10,979 bases of DNA from Cruorifilaria tuberocauda (taxonomy: Eukaryota; Nematoda; Chromadorea; Rhabditida; Onchocercidae). A program made the translations under genes and the position numbers. Below the pieces are notes generated by a model. That model was not told where the DNA came from. It made no database searches and worked only from the letters and a program-made list of their open reading frames with translations. Position 1 is the stretch's first letter; each line of letters begins with the position of its first letter. Shown here in pieces: positions 1 through 8,183 of this stretch. The stretch covers positions 1 to 10,979 of the forward strand of contig JABVXU010001061.1 in the NCBI GenBank assembly GCA_013365365.1. Direction: 5' to 3'.

Positions 1-18
1 AAATAACATTAAAATTAC

Positions 19-145
19 CGAATGAAGCCAGTCCTTTGATCACTGTAACGGATTTGTTTTTTCCACGAGCTACTCGTTGTAATGTTACTTTCGTTACTGC
101 ATTCTTCTTCATCGCTGCGTTTTTTTCGTTTACATTTTTAGAACC
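19..145 (-). CDS. denr: DENR exon 3 (start of SUI1 domain, residues 79-120)
   Basis: Acceptor CTTTAAG ends at 146, an AAG rather than CAG or TAG acceptor. The exon opens GSKNVNEKNAAMKKNAVTK and enters the SUI1 domain. It ends ...GLASF plus one base, with donor GTAATT starting at 18. The split codon should give the Asp or Glu usual at this place in DENR. Confidence 0.82.
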
Positions 146-883
146 CTTAAAGAAATATTGATTACTGCAGTTTAACTTTGAAATCTCTAAAAGCGTCAAA
201 TTCCGAACTTTTTGCGAAACTTTGACTTCAAAGTTTAAGACCCATATTTTCTGAATCAAAATTTCCCAAGATAAAAGCAATTTTTGTAAAAAAATCTATT
301 TACACAAATTCTGATCTCAAGAAACACATCTATACAAATTCATGAAGGGGAAAACATGATAACTGACCGATAAGCCAGCTATCATGTTTTTCCCTTTATG
401 CATTTGCAAATTTATAACCTCAATAATCTCATCATTTTCCTTAATTTATCTACTAGTCCAGCTATAAGCAGCAATAATTTCCTGTCTCTCAACATCCAAA
501 AAATTTTATACACCTGCACCTGAAGAAATATCTACCTTGCCACCTCGTTTTTGATGTTTTTTTTCAGCATCGGCGACCTCCTTCAGACCTGCCAAATTCA
601 ACTTCTCGAATTCGGATGGCAAATTAGCTTCTAACCAACTTAAACATTTATCAGTCATCCCACTGTACTCGCAGTATTCGAGTGGCATACTGCATACTAA
701 AAGAAGACATAAAGTATTTTTATTAAAACTTGAATACTTAAAGATTCGATTCTTAAATGGCACTAAATCTGAAACTCGCACTTTTATTTAAAAAAAAAAT
801 AGAAAATAACCTCCACAATATTGCACGGTAAGGGGATATTTTACAGGTGCTGCATCCGTTGTTTCACCTTCATCATCAGCCAT
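19..883 (-). CDS. denr: DENR-like translation re-initiation factor, first three coding exons (partial, runs off left edge)
   Basis: Density-regulated protein partners MCT-1 to eject tRNA from and recycle post-termination 40S subunits and to support re-initiation; it is cytosolic. Coding exons on the minus strand are 883-811, 696-536 and 145-19, joined in phases 1 and 0, with intron borders GTTATT..TTTAG and GTAGAT..TTAAG. Residues 1-120 plus one base are present. The motif YPLTVQYCG runs into VCSMPLEYCEY, giving four cysteines C23, C26, C33 and C42, whose spacing (C-x2-C-x6-C-x8-C) equals the zinc site I know from human DENR. A basic linker (KKHQKRGGK, ending at residue 78) follows, then the start of the SUI1 fold (KVTLQRVARGKNKSVTVIKG, residues 97-116). 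The rest of the SUI1 domain lies beyond position 1. The start is the ATG at 883-881, two bases after an AG. Family assignment is secure; the exact borders are my reading. Confidence 0.9.
146..535 (-). other. DENR intron 2
   Basis: A 390-base intron between the zinc-site exon and the SUI1 exon, with donor GTAGAT and acceptor TTTAAG. Apart from the hairpin at 335-406 I see no structure in it. Confidence 0.8.
335..406 (+). ncRNA. Pre-miRNA-like hairpin inside DENR intron 2 (candidate)
   Basis: Arms 335-360 and 381-406 pair over 26 positions. On the plus strand 23 are Watson-Crick, 2 are G-U (344/397 and 350/391) and one is a mismatch (340/401). The 20-base loop pairs a little further (361/380, 363-365/376-378). 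The total length of 72 bases is typical of a pre-miRNA. In a minus-strand transcript the two G-U pairs become C/A mismatches, so the structure favours a plus-strand RNA, antisense to DENR. I recognise no known mature sequence. A miniature inverted-repeat transposon remnant is the main alternative. Confidence 0.35.
536..696 (-). CDS. denr: DENR exon 2 (zinc-site cysteines and basic linker, residues 25-78)
   Basis: Acceptor TTTTAG ends at 697; the split codon gives Val25. It encodes C26, C33 and C42 and the helix SWLEANLPSEFEKLNL, and ends in RGGK. The donor GTAGAT begins at 535. Reading on past the donor meets a stop within 10 codons, so the splice is needed. Intron 1 (697-810) is 114 bases. 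Confidence 0.88.
811..883 (-). CDS. denr: DENR exon 1 (start codon, residues 1-24)
   Basis: ATG at 883-881, then an acidic N-terminus (MADDEGETTDAAP) and YPLTVQYCG. It ends with one base of a split codon at 811; the donor GTTATT is at 810-805. It carries the first zinc-site cysteine. Confidence 0.85.
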
Positions 884-887
884 CCCT
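884..887 (-). promoter_or_regulatory. Possible trans-splice acceptor ahead of DENR start
   Basis: The minus strand reads TTCTGCAG then GG then ATG, so a 3' splice-site motif lies two bases before the start codon. In nematodes this position is typical of spliced-leader addition. A cis-spliced non-coding exon would look the same. Confidence 0.4.
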
Positions 888-2455
888 GCAGAATCCACAA
901 GTTAAAAATATAGAAACTGATATCATTCTTCCGATATTGCGCTTTCGTCACCTTTATCAAAAAGCGAAGAATGGAAGGTGTGATAAACGACTATAAAAGC
1001 GTAAAGAGGAAATTCTTGTTCTTATTAGAAATCAGAAATTAAGCACAATTAAAAATACAATCTCTTGGATTTCAAATCAGAGCAACCATTAATGAAATAT
1101 AATGCTAAAACAACAGAAAAAATTGCATTTTATTCCTCAAATTCTTGGAAATTTTGATAGTACAGGTTAACTGAAACAGAATAACATAAAATTTATGTAT
1201 ATCTTTTATGTATACTTTTTCTAATGTTCATCGATTACATCAACCTTTTTACGCCGTTATTTCTAAACATTAATTATCAATATTAAATACTTAGAATGGA
1301 CATGATTAGAATGGATTTGGCTGAGCTGAATGGTAGGTGAATAAGCTGCAAATTCTACTATAGAAAGTAGAGCCATGATTAATTTGTTTCTCTATTACTT
1401 TACGCTTCATTTTTGAGCTTCGAGTAGAAATGAAATTACAAAAAAATCAATCGAACGCCTTTTCCAAATCTCATATACTTTGAACGTGAAAAAAATTCTG
1501 AGAAAGACTTTCATCTAACACCTGAGAAAAAAGATAACCAAATAATAAGATAAGTTCACGATTAATATTTACAGTATTCATGAATACAACGAACATGATG
1601 TTATTTTGTACGGATGTTATCAAAAAACTAAATCTAAACATTAAAAAACCTATCATGATAACAGTGACACAGCAGTTATTTTGCAGAGACGAATCCAAAA
1701 CTAAAAAATGTAGGATAAAGAATTCAATGTTTTCTCCTTGTCAAATTATATATATATGTAAAAATATTTATTTGAGGAAAATTCAAATTCTTCTAAATCA
1801 ATTTGGATTTCAATATGCAATTGACGTTTTTGAAAAAATTGAAAACCGAAATATTTTCCTCAACATCAATAAGCCAGGATCAAAGCTAACTTCAGAAGGA
1901 TGATTATCTGCTGTGCACTGTGATATTGATCAGTGGGACGTTGATATGACTGCAACTTTTCAGAAACGCGAATATGAAATACATATTTTGAACGTCATAA
2001 AAGTGAAACCAGAGCCCACAAGCAGGTGATTTGTAGCAAAAACATATGACCGATATATATATATATATATCTATAGCGTTGAATTACATCGGTATGAAGT
2101 GAATTTCAGAGTCATATACTGATAGAATTCAATATACATACCTTTGATGAAATATTATGTTTCGAAACGTGATATAACGTGACCAAACAAGACTCAAACT
2201 CTCCAAAAGTCAAAAAAGAATGAATCATGAATAATATCTTTGCCTTTCTCAGTCACTTACCACTAGAAAAAAATTTCTTTCGATACTAAACATGCAATAA
2301 ATTCCTATAAAAGAAAAAAAAATTGGTAAGACTAAAACAGATGAAAAAAACGTGCGAATAACTAGATTTCAATGAAAATAAGTTTTAAAAGAAATACTTA
2401 TAATCTATGAAAAATATACTCTAAAAAAGTCCAAATCCAGTTTCACAAAGCAATG
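888..2455. other. Intergenic DNA between GALNT (stop) and DENR (start)
   Basis: About 1.57 kb separate the GALNT stop codon from the DENR start codon on the same strand. It is AT-rich. I found no exact AATAAA for the GALNT transcript in the first 400 bases downstream of its stop. It contains the (AT)9 tract at 2053-2070 and a plus-strand open frame from 1580 that I do not accept as a gene. Nothing else is recognisable. Confidence 0.7.
2053..2070. repeat. (AT)9 microsatellite
   Basis: Nine uninterrupted AT dinucleotides in the intergenic DNA. Likely length-polymorphic; no function implied. Confidence 0.95.
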
Positions 2456-2593
2456 TTACAGATTGCTTTCCAAGATTTCCCATTTTTGCGTATCTACGTC
2501 GTTTTTACAACTGCGTGCAATGACATTATCATTATTTTTTAGTCCCATCACATCCAAACAAAGATCTGCATCTTCGTTTCGTAATATGCCATC
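2456..2593 (-). CDS. gly-5: GALNT exon 11: lectin gamma repeat and stop (residues 524-568)
   Basis: Acceptor TTTTTAG ends at 2594. It encodes [17 protein letters not shown] (CLD at 535-537) and [12 protein letters not shown] (QKW at 559-561), then TAA at 2458-2456. Both motifs of a working ricin-type repeat are present. Confidence 0.92.
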   Translation of the reverse strand, partial: DGILRNEDADLCLDVMGLKNNDNVIARSCKNDVDTQKWEILESNL

Positions 2594-5500
2594 CTAAAAA
2601 TTTTGAATTATTAAAAATGAAGAACAATGAAGGTAATCCACTGTCTTACGAATTTCTGCACTAAAAAAATCAAGCAGGACTTCCAAACACTCGTTTATTA
2701 TCCCAAGAAAATCGAGCAAATGAAATTATAAAAGTTACCTTTAAAACCCACTTGTCTTCTTTTTCACTTTCTCCACAATACATTAATTGAACAGATGCCT
2801 TGTTATCTACAATAGTATTTGGATCAATTTTCGCACAAGTTAACTCACGTCGCAATTTTCCATCCTTCGTTAAGGAAAAGAGCTAAAAAAGATTAACTAA
2901 TGATTCATTTAATACAAGATACATAAACTGAGCTTACAGTTTAAAAAATACAAAAAGAAATAAGTTTTAGATATTATCAATGTGATTTATTTTCTGACGT
3001 TGTAAATCTTATAAACGGGATCACTTGTTATATCAAACTACATATTGCATTGGAAAGTTATCTAACAAAACTAAAGTGCAGTAAGTAGTTTGGTAAAATT
3101 ATATCAATAGCAGCTCAGAAATCACTTGCAACTTCGAAAATTCTTTACAAAACACTAGGAAATGTTTCAAATTTATCAAATTTCAAAACGTACTTGAGCT
3201 TCACTTTTACCATTTTGGCATGGGAAGACACTAAGATTTATAATCCTGTTTTCATTTTGCTGTAAGGTATCCAAACAAAGTCCACTGGAAGGATTTCGCA
3301 ACTAAAATAACAAATTAAAATTTGAAGAATAATTAATTTTCTGCTATATAACATGATAAAATACTTTCAACATGATTTTTGCTAAGCACTGAGTAGCACA
3401 CTCAAAACGCAATCTTCAGAAAATTTTCAAAATTTAACTAAAAAAAACTTTAAAACAAGACTGACAAAGGCATGTTTTTATACACATACATATTATGAAT
3501 GTTATTAACGACTCATTTAAAACTCTTTATAATACACCTTTCATCGTCATTCATTATGATCTAAAAAAGCAAATAATGTACCGCGCCAAACGCTGAAACA
3601 TTCTCATCCAAAATGAATTTATTCTTCGCCACGTTTTCCAAATACCACTTGAATGACTTGCATTTCAATTTTTCGCGCAAAGCTTTTCTTTCCGAGAGAT
3701 CGCCAACGTCTTTTTCCTGCAGGAAAAACCGTGTCATGTAACTTGCAGAAGTTAGTAAAAATGCAAAATCCTTGCTAAATTAGTTTATTTTTGCAGAATT
3801 TGATGCACATTCACAAATTATTTCCTTCAAATTAATACATCAATTAGATCTCTTAATCATTTCATTTCAATTTCCTATTACCACTATTTAGATCTACCTC
3901 ATTTCAGTTTCATCGTTTCCAAAATTGGTGCAATGATTCATGTATGACCACAGAGAGTAACTTCTTCCCATAATGTAAAACAAGCGAAACGTACTATGTT
4001 ACTTCGCTCTGAGCTTTTGGTATAAGTAACATACAATTCACTTCAAAAAAATTTATGAATAACCGTTCTCCAGAAGGACATAATGAAGGGAAAACAGAAT
4101 TATTTATTTCAATAATTACTTTTTTGTGACGTACTTATGTCAAATAAAAAAGATTTAAATAAAAACATGATTACTTGAAAGAATACTGCAATATGGAGGA
4201 ATATTTTACAGCAATAAAAATAAATTACTTCATAAAAAATGCTTGGGACTATTCAAAATTGTAACATGACATTTCCTATATTATACCTTCAGATCTGTTC
4301 GATGAAAGTAATATAATCGCTTATAGTCATCCATCCATACTTCTGCTAGTCTTTTCGAATTGGTACCATGTACATCCTTATTATTACCAGGCCCAGTCAT
4401 GTCGTACGGATGACCGGCTCGAAATATATGGCCTACATGTGAACAAGGAATAAATTCAATACTCCCACCGCACATCCACACCTGAGATAATTGACAAGTA
4501 AATTGACGGATAACTTAATGAAATCCCTAAAATACTGAAACATCATTTACTTATCTATAAATATCATCCAATGTTACAAATTAAAAGCTCTTTTTCAAAA
4601 ATGAAAAGCTCTTCTTCCAAAGAATTAAATCTTGAAAAAAAAATAACCCTAAATGATATTTCAAGATTTTCTCCACCCCATATATCCATTTTAGAATCAT
4701 ATCCACCAACTTCGAAAAAATATAACCTGTCTACTGCAAAAAGACCACCTGCCATCGTTGGAGATCTGAAAATGTCACTTGATCATAGTAAACGGCCCAT
4801 CTTTCAGAAAAAAATTTGTTTCCAAAATCATTTTATGCAATGTTGAAAAGCAATACCAAATACAAACAATGAAGGTAAAACTCGTGGACATAAGGCATCT
4901 TATTGATTTATAAAAAATTTTACGCGAAAAAGTTATGATATTGAAAATTCTCTGAATAACTCGACGAACTTAATTGGCTTAACGGGATCAGCACTGCGAT
5001 CTTCTTTTGGCAAAGGATCCCAACGGAAATGAAGGCTCCACCAAAACCCACCAACATCTGTAGGCCAATCATTACCGGAATAAGCCAATGTTTCTGCTGA
5101 TATATGATCAATTATAGGACAAAGAACAGCCGACCGGTTATCTTTGATACGCGCTAATAGTGGCTCTAACCTTAAAAAAATAAATTAAAAGTTGTAGATA
5201 AATTCCCGTTTCTTCCCAGCTCTCCTGAATAAGAACTGTAGCAATTCTACTCTTTCAATTTATTTCTTTTACAGTAGAATGTATATTCATAAGAAACAAA
5301 AGTTCGAAAACATTGTATGCGTATCTGACAACTGTTTATAAGAACTGGTGGCATCCGACTTATAAGACGGATGTCACGATTATGATGGCATGTAATTATA
5401 ACTGCCACTATATAAATACCCAAAACTTTGCATAACAAACTTATTCACACAGTAATATCACGCAATTAAATATAACTTACCATCCTTCTGATACTTCACA

Positions 5501-7802
5501 ATGGGAATCAAGAAATACCAATACATCCCCAACTGCTTCTTTCGCGCCAAGTAATTTCGCTCTTATTAAACCTTGTCGTTCCCGCGCCCGTTTCAAACGA
5601 ACTTTGCCCCCAAAGCGTTCAATATATTTTTCTAATCTGCCTTTCAATTCGTCTGAAATTAAAAGTTAAAATTGTCACCAACCAATACTTCAGTTATAAG
5701 TGATCAAACTGTTAGGTCTATAAAAAATTCATCAGCGCTAAACTACACAAATTTCAAGTGATTAAAATCTCACTCAAAGTCAAAATAATGGTGGAAAATT
5801 TCTACTCCTTCAAATTTCATGTAAAATTTCATGCAATTTATGCAAACAAAAGGAAAAAGAGAAATACTTTCTTCAGCAATAACTTCAGATATTTCCCCAT
5901 TTTTTGTCCACATATTTTCAAAGTTTAAGTATCACGATAAAGGAGCAAGTTATTCTAATATACTTATATACTAAGCATAAATGAAAGGTTACAATAATAT
6001 TTCCTCCCAGTTATTCACTTTCAATTCAATTTAACCCACAAATATTACCGCGCCACTAATTTCTTTAATTATATTATTTAATCATAGGCAACAATAAACA
6101 GATCACTGGATAAAAACAATCGTAATTTTTTTTTAGTAATTTTCCGCAACCAGGTATTCCGTTAGAATTTATAATAAAGAATTGTATATTAGAATAAAAA
6201 CCTCTCTGACTAAAATCATCAATTAGAACGATTTCCTTTAGCAAATTAAATGGTGTTCTGTTGATTACGGAATGTACAGTTCGCATTAATGGTGACCACG
6301 CTTCATCTGTGAATATTATCACTACTGAGGCAACTGGTAAATCATTTGGATAATTAATTCTATGACACTGTTCGTGGCGATAATCTGGTACACTTCGATC
6401 TAGTGATATCATATCACTGAAACAAAAGTTTACGAAGTGTTGACATTGACGAATGCTATAGAATTATGTCTTATTTTAATCGCAGTGAATATATGGTTCA
6501 TATTAATAAAATTAGTAATAACTATGAAAACAATCAAATTCTTGATATGTCAAATTCGTAGATATCCAAACAATTGAGAGTAAAGTGCAAACTGGTGCGG
6601 AAAATTTTTGGTAATATGGAAACTCGTAAGGATTATTCCAATAACTTGAAGCTGTCTTTATATGAAAATATCACAATTTTAATTAGTAGCAATCTGATGA
6701 ATCAAAATTAAGTAATTGATACACTTTCTATATCATGAACAAACTGATTCCTATCAAAGTTCAATAAATAATACGTTTTTATAACAAATTATCATTTCCA
6801 TTATCATTAACTATCATTAGAAATTATTATAACAAGCTTTATAAAAGTTAATTCGGTGACACTGATATCAATATAACGTAATATTAATAATAATTATAAA
6901 CATTAACTTATTTTTTTTATATCACAAATGATTTCTAAGCAATATGGTTTTATAAGTATATCGCAATTTCCGAATAAAATATTACCATTTGAAAAACAGT
7001 CATTTAAAGTAATTAATTTTTACCAAGCAAGCAACGATGTTTTGCTCATATCAATAATTCTTTAGCAATATTTCATCAATAATACCGACATATAAAGTTC
7101 AATACCTTTACCAATTTTCTTCAGTACTTTAAATAAAATTTAATTCTTCTAACATCTGCACACTCTTTTAATTCAAGAAAAGTAGTGATTCCCCATACCG
7201 CAAATAAGCGGATATGAATTACCTTGCAACTAAATTCATGAACCACTTTTTCATATCCGCTTCTCCCTGTGCTTTCTGCTTTCCTGTCAGATACACACCT
7301 TTTCCATCTTCTCCGGGTCCAATACGCTTCTTCGAATAATCCGGCACTTCATGCAGCATGACACTGTGCTTGCGCTGGGTCAAAAATTAAAAAGAAAGAA
7401 GGAAAGGGAAAACAAATATTAAATCATCAAAATCAACCATAAGAAAAGTCCAGTCACTCAAAACAAGGCGATCCTATGGTAATGACCAAGATTATATCCG
7501 ACTAATATTGTCTTCCAGTGACTAAAACTGTGCCTGGTTTTTAACTGCAAAGGTCGTTATCAGGGCAGACGAAAAACAGAATACTTAAACTATTTAACAG
7601 GGTAATGGCGATTTTTGTTATCTGATTAATCAAGCGAATTTAAATTTGGCAAATTTGAAATGAAAATGCATACTTTCCATGCAGAAAACTGGAATTGCAA
7701 CGATTTACGTGCATAGAAGGTCACGAAAAGAGCGAGCATCATAATAAATATGAATTTTAATAGTACGTGTGCTTTGTAACGTGGAATAAAATATCGTTTC
7801 AT
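2456..7802 (-). CDS. gly-5: Polypeptide N-acetylgalactosaminyltransferase, GLY-5-like, complete, 11 coding exons
   Basis: Transfers GalNAc from UDP-GalNAc to Ser/Thr, the first step of mucin-type O-glycosylation, in the Golgi lumen. Exons run 7802-7674, 7374-7223, 6416-6202, 5652-5481, 5170-4970, 4765-4648, 4481-4287, 3716-3582, 3301-3194, 2882-2739 and 2593-2456: 1707 bases, 568 aa, the usual family length. Intron phases are 0,2,1,2,2,0,0,0,0,0 and all borders are GT..AG. Residues 1-13 form a basic cytoplasmic tail and about 14-31 the membrane anchor; a short stem follows. The catalytic domain spans about 95-430: FTDEAW (129-134), FLDSHC (D214, H216, Mn2+ site), SPTMAGGLF (291-299), [11 protein letters not shown] (319-329), CSHVGH (H347, third Mn2+ ligand). 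A ricin-type lectin domain covers about 436-568. The start is the first ATG and directly precedes the anchor. The family is certain; the gly-5 symbol rests on remembered similarity to C. elegans GLY-5 ([40 protein letters not shown]) and is less sure. Confidence 0.93.
2739..2882 (-). CDS. gly-5: GALNT exon 10: lectin beta repeat (residues 476-523)
   Basis: Acceptor TTTTTTAG ends at 2883. It encodes [20 protein letters not shown] and [17 protein letters not shown]. Where an active repeat has CLD this one has CAK (491-493), so the sugar site of the beta repeat is probably lost. Donor GTAACT at 2738. Confidence 0.9.
3194..3301 (-). CDS. gly-5: GALNT exon 9: lectin alpha repeat (residues 440-475)
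   Basis: Acceptor ATTTTAG ends at 3302. It encodes [13 protein letters not shown] (CLD at 448-450) and [12 protein letters not shown], the first ricin-type repeat. The terminal Q-x-F spans the next splice. Donor GTACGT at 3193. Confidence 0.9.
3582..3716 (-). CDS. gly-5: GALNT exon 8: end of catalytic domain and linker (residues 395-439)
   Basis: Acceptor CCTGCAG ends at 3717. It encodes [19 protein letters not shown] and [10 protein letters not shown] (CKxFxWYL is a family signature), then the linker to the lectin domain. Donor GTACAT at 3581. I saw no second copy of this exon in the 570-base intron before it. Confidence 0.92.
3717..4286 (-). other. GALNT intron 7
   Basis: 570 bases, AT-rich. 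I looked for an alternative lectin-linker exon with the CKxFxWYL signature and saw none. It holds a copy of the 13-mer TACTTTTTTGTGA (4117-4129) that also occurs twice near 9950. Confidence 0.75.
4287..4481 (-). CDS. gly-5: GALNT exon 7: third metal ligand (residues 330-394)
   Basis: Acceptor ATCTCAG ends at 4482. It encodes [20 protein letters not shown], with H347 matching the third Mn2+ ligand, then [20 protein letters not shown]. Donor GTATAA at 4286, phase 0. Confidence 0.95.
4648..4765 (-). CDS. gly-5: GALNT exon 6: Gal/GalNAc-transferase motif (residues 290-329)
   Basis: Acceptor TTTTCAG ends at 4766. It encodes [20 protein letters not shown] and [19 protein letters not shown], the hallmark motif of the family (acceptor and UDP binding; E322 N323 in WGGEN). 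The donor GTTATT at 4647 is non-optimal. Confidence 0.95.
4970..5170 (-). CDS. gly-5: GALNT exon 5: catalytic core (residues 223-289)
   Basis: Acceptor TTTTTTAAG ends at 5171 (AAG); using the next AG, seven bases further in, would create a stop. It encodes [20 protein letters not shown], then [13 protein letters not shown] and [15 protein letters not shown]. The donor GTTCGT at 4969 is weak but gives the correct join into SPTMAGGLF. Confidence 0.9.
5481..5652 (-). CDS. gly-5: GALNT exon 4: Asp-x-His metal site (residues 166-222)
   Basis: Acceptor TTTCAG ends at 5653. It carries [15 protein letters not shown], in the nucleotide-sugar region, and [15 protein letters not shown] with D214 and H216 of the DxH motif. 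Consensus donor GTAAGT starts at 5480 after TG of the split Trp223 codon. Confidence 0.95.
5653..6201 (-). other. GALNT intron 3
   Basis: 549 bases with a weak donor (GTTTTT) and a standard TTTCAG acceptor. The only structure seen is a short direct repeat AAATTTCATG at 5812-5821 and 5824-5833. Confidence 0.75.
6202..6416 (-). CDS. gly-5: GALNT exon 3: start of catalytic domain (residues 94-165)
   Basis: Acceptor TTTCAG ends at 6417. It reads [18 protein letters not shown], then [20 protein letters not shown] and VHSVINRTP, then [11 protein letters not shown]. This is the N-terminal part of the nucleotide-binding fold. The usual FHNE is FTDE here. The donor GTTTTT at 6201 is weak, but the joined codon (G+AC, Asp) gives the expected SQRDEL. 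Confidence 0.92.
6417..7222 (-). other. GALNT intron 2 (largest)
   Basis: 806 bases, extremely AT-rich between about 6700 and 7150. No open frame or further exon is needed, because the flanking exons join cleanly (VA-S-DM). Its first bases form one arm of the inverted repeat around the donor. Confidence 0.75.
7206..7262. repeat. Perfect 13-bp inverted repeat spanning the exon 2 / intron 2 donor
   Basis: Left arm 7206-7218 (AAGCGGATATGAA) is in the intron and right arm 7250-7262 (its exact complement) is in exon 2. The 31-base loop contains the donor GT at 7222-7221. In the pre-mRNA this would fold into a hairpin that carries the 5' splice site in its loop. Confidence 0.7.
7223..7374 (-). CDS. 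gly-5: GALNT exon 2: stem (residues 44-93)
   Basis: Acceptor GACCCAG ends at 7375. It encodes [20 protein letters not shown] and [12 protein letters not shown], the stem segment just before the catalytic domain, including the GPGE common in this family. The donor GTAATT (from 7222) sits in the loop of a perfect inverted repeat (7206-7218 / 7250-7262). Confidence 0.88.
7674..7802 (-). CDS. gly-5: GALNT exon 1: start codon, cytoplasmic tail and Golgi membrane anchor (residues 1-43)
   Basis: It opens [13 protein letters not shown], a basic tail, then a hydrophobic stretch [18 protein letters not shown] and luminal [12 protein letters not shown]. Positive charges before the anchor fit type II topology. 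The donor GTATGC starts at 7673 in phase 0, matching the phase-0 start of exon 2; this and the anchor support an exon too short to be seen by length alone. Confidence 0.85.
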
Positions 7803-7806
7803 ACTG
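7803..7806 (-). promoter_or_regulatory. Possible trans-splice acceptor ahead of GALNT start
   Basis: The minus strand reads TATATAATTTGCAG, then one T, then ATG. A 3' splice-site motif one base before the start codon after an AT-rich stretch is what a nematode SL-addition site looks like. A cis-spliced leader exon further upstream is the alternative. Confidence 0.5.
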
Positions 7807-8183
7807 CAAATTATATAAATAGGAGAAATAATTAAATGACTGTTTATTAATTAAAAATCAAAAATGATCGAAAATAAATATTTTAATACTATATAATGAA
7901 ATGTATTTAATGAAAAAAATCTCACGATTATTTCCTAAATAAGCAACTTAAAAATCAACAATAATCCACTGAAAATTTCAATTAAAATACATTTGAATAG
8001 TATGACTGAATTAAGACATCGAATTTTTGAAATACAGTATAAATCAATATAATTCATGACTTATAATTAAGAAAAAATTATAACAATTGAATAAATTTAG
8101 CAACCATAAAAAAAGACGATGAAATAATTAAAGCTAACATCGGAACTGATATAATACCACACCTAACTATTTCACACCAATCT

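Noticed and set aside
1471..1698. 75-codon minus-strand open frame in the intergenic region
   Set aside because: Hydrophobic and Asn-rich with no recognisable motif, overlapping another chance-like frame on the plus strand.
3717..4286. Possible alternative (mutually exclusive) exon in GALNT intron 7
   Set aside because: I recall GLY-5 splice isoforms in C. elegans and looked here for another CKxFxWYL-type exon, but found no open segment with it.
4571..4846. 91-codon plus-strand open frame
   Set aside because: It lies antisense over GALNT exon 6 and its introns; the minus strand carries the clear [10 protein letters not shown] exon, so this is a shadow.
5247..5438. 63-codon minus-strand frame
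   Set aside because: Entirely inside GALNT intron 4; the exons on either side join perfectly without it.
7638..7661. AAATTTG / CAAATTT palindrome in GALNT intron 1
   Set aside because: Imperfect, AT-only symmetry, common by chance at this composition.
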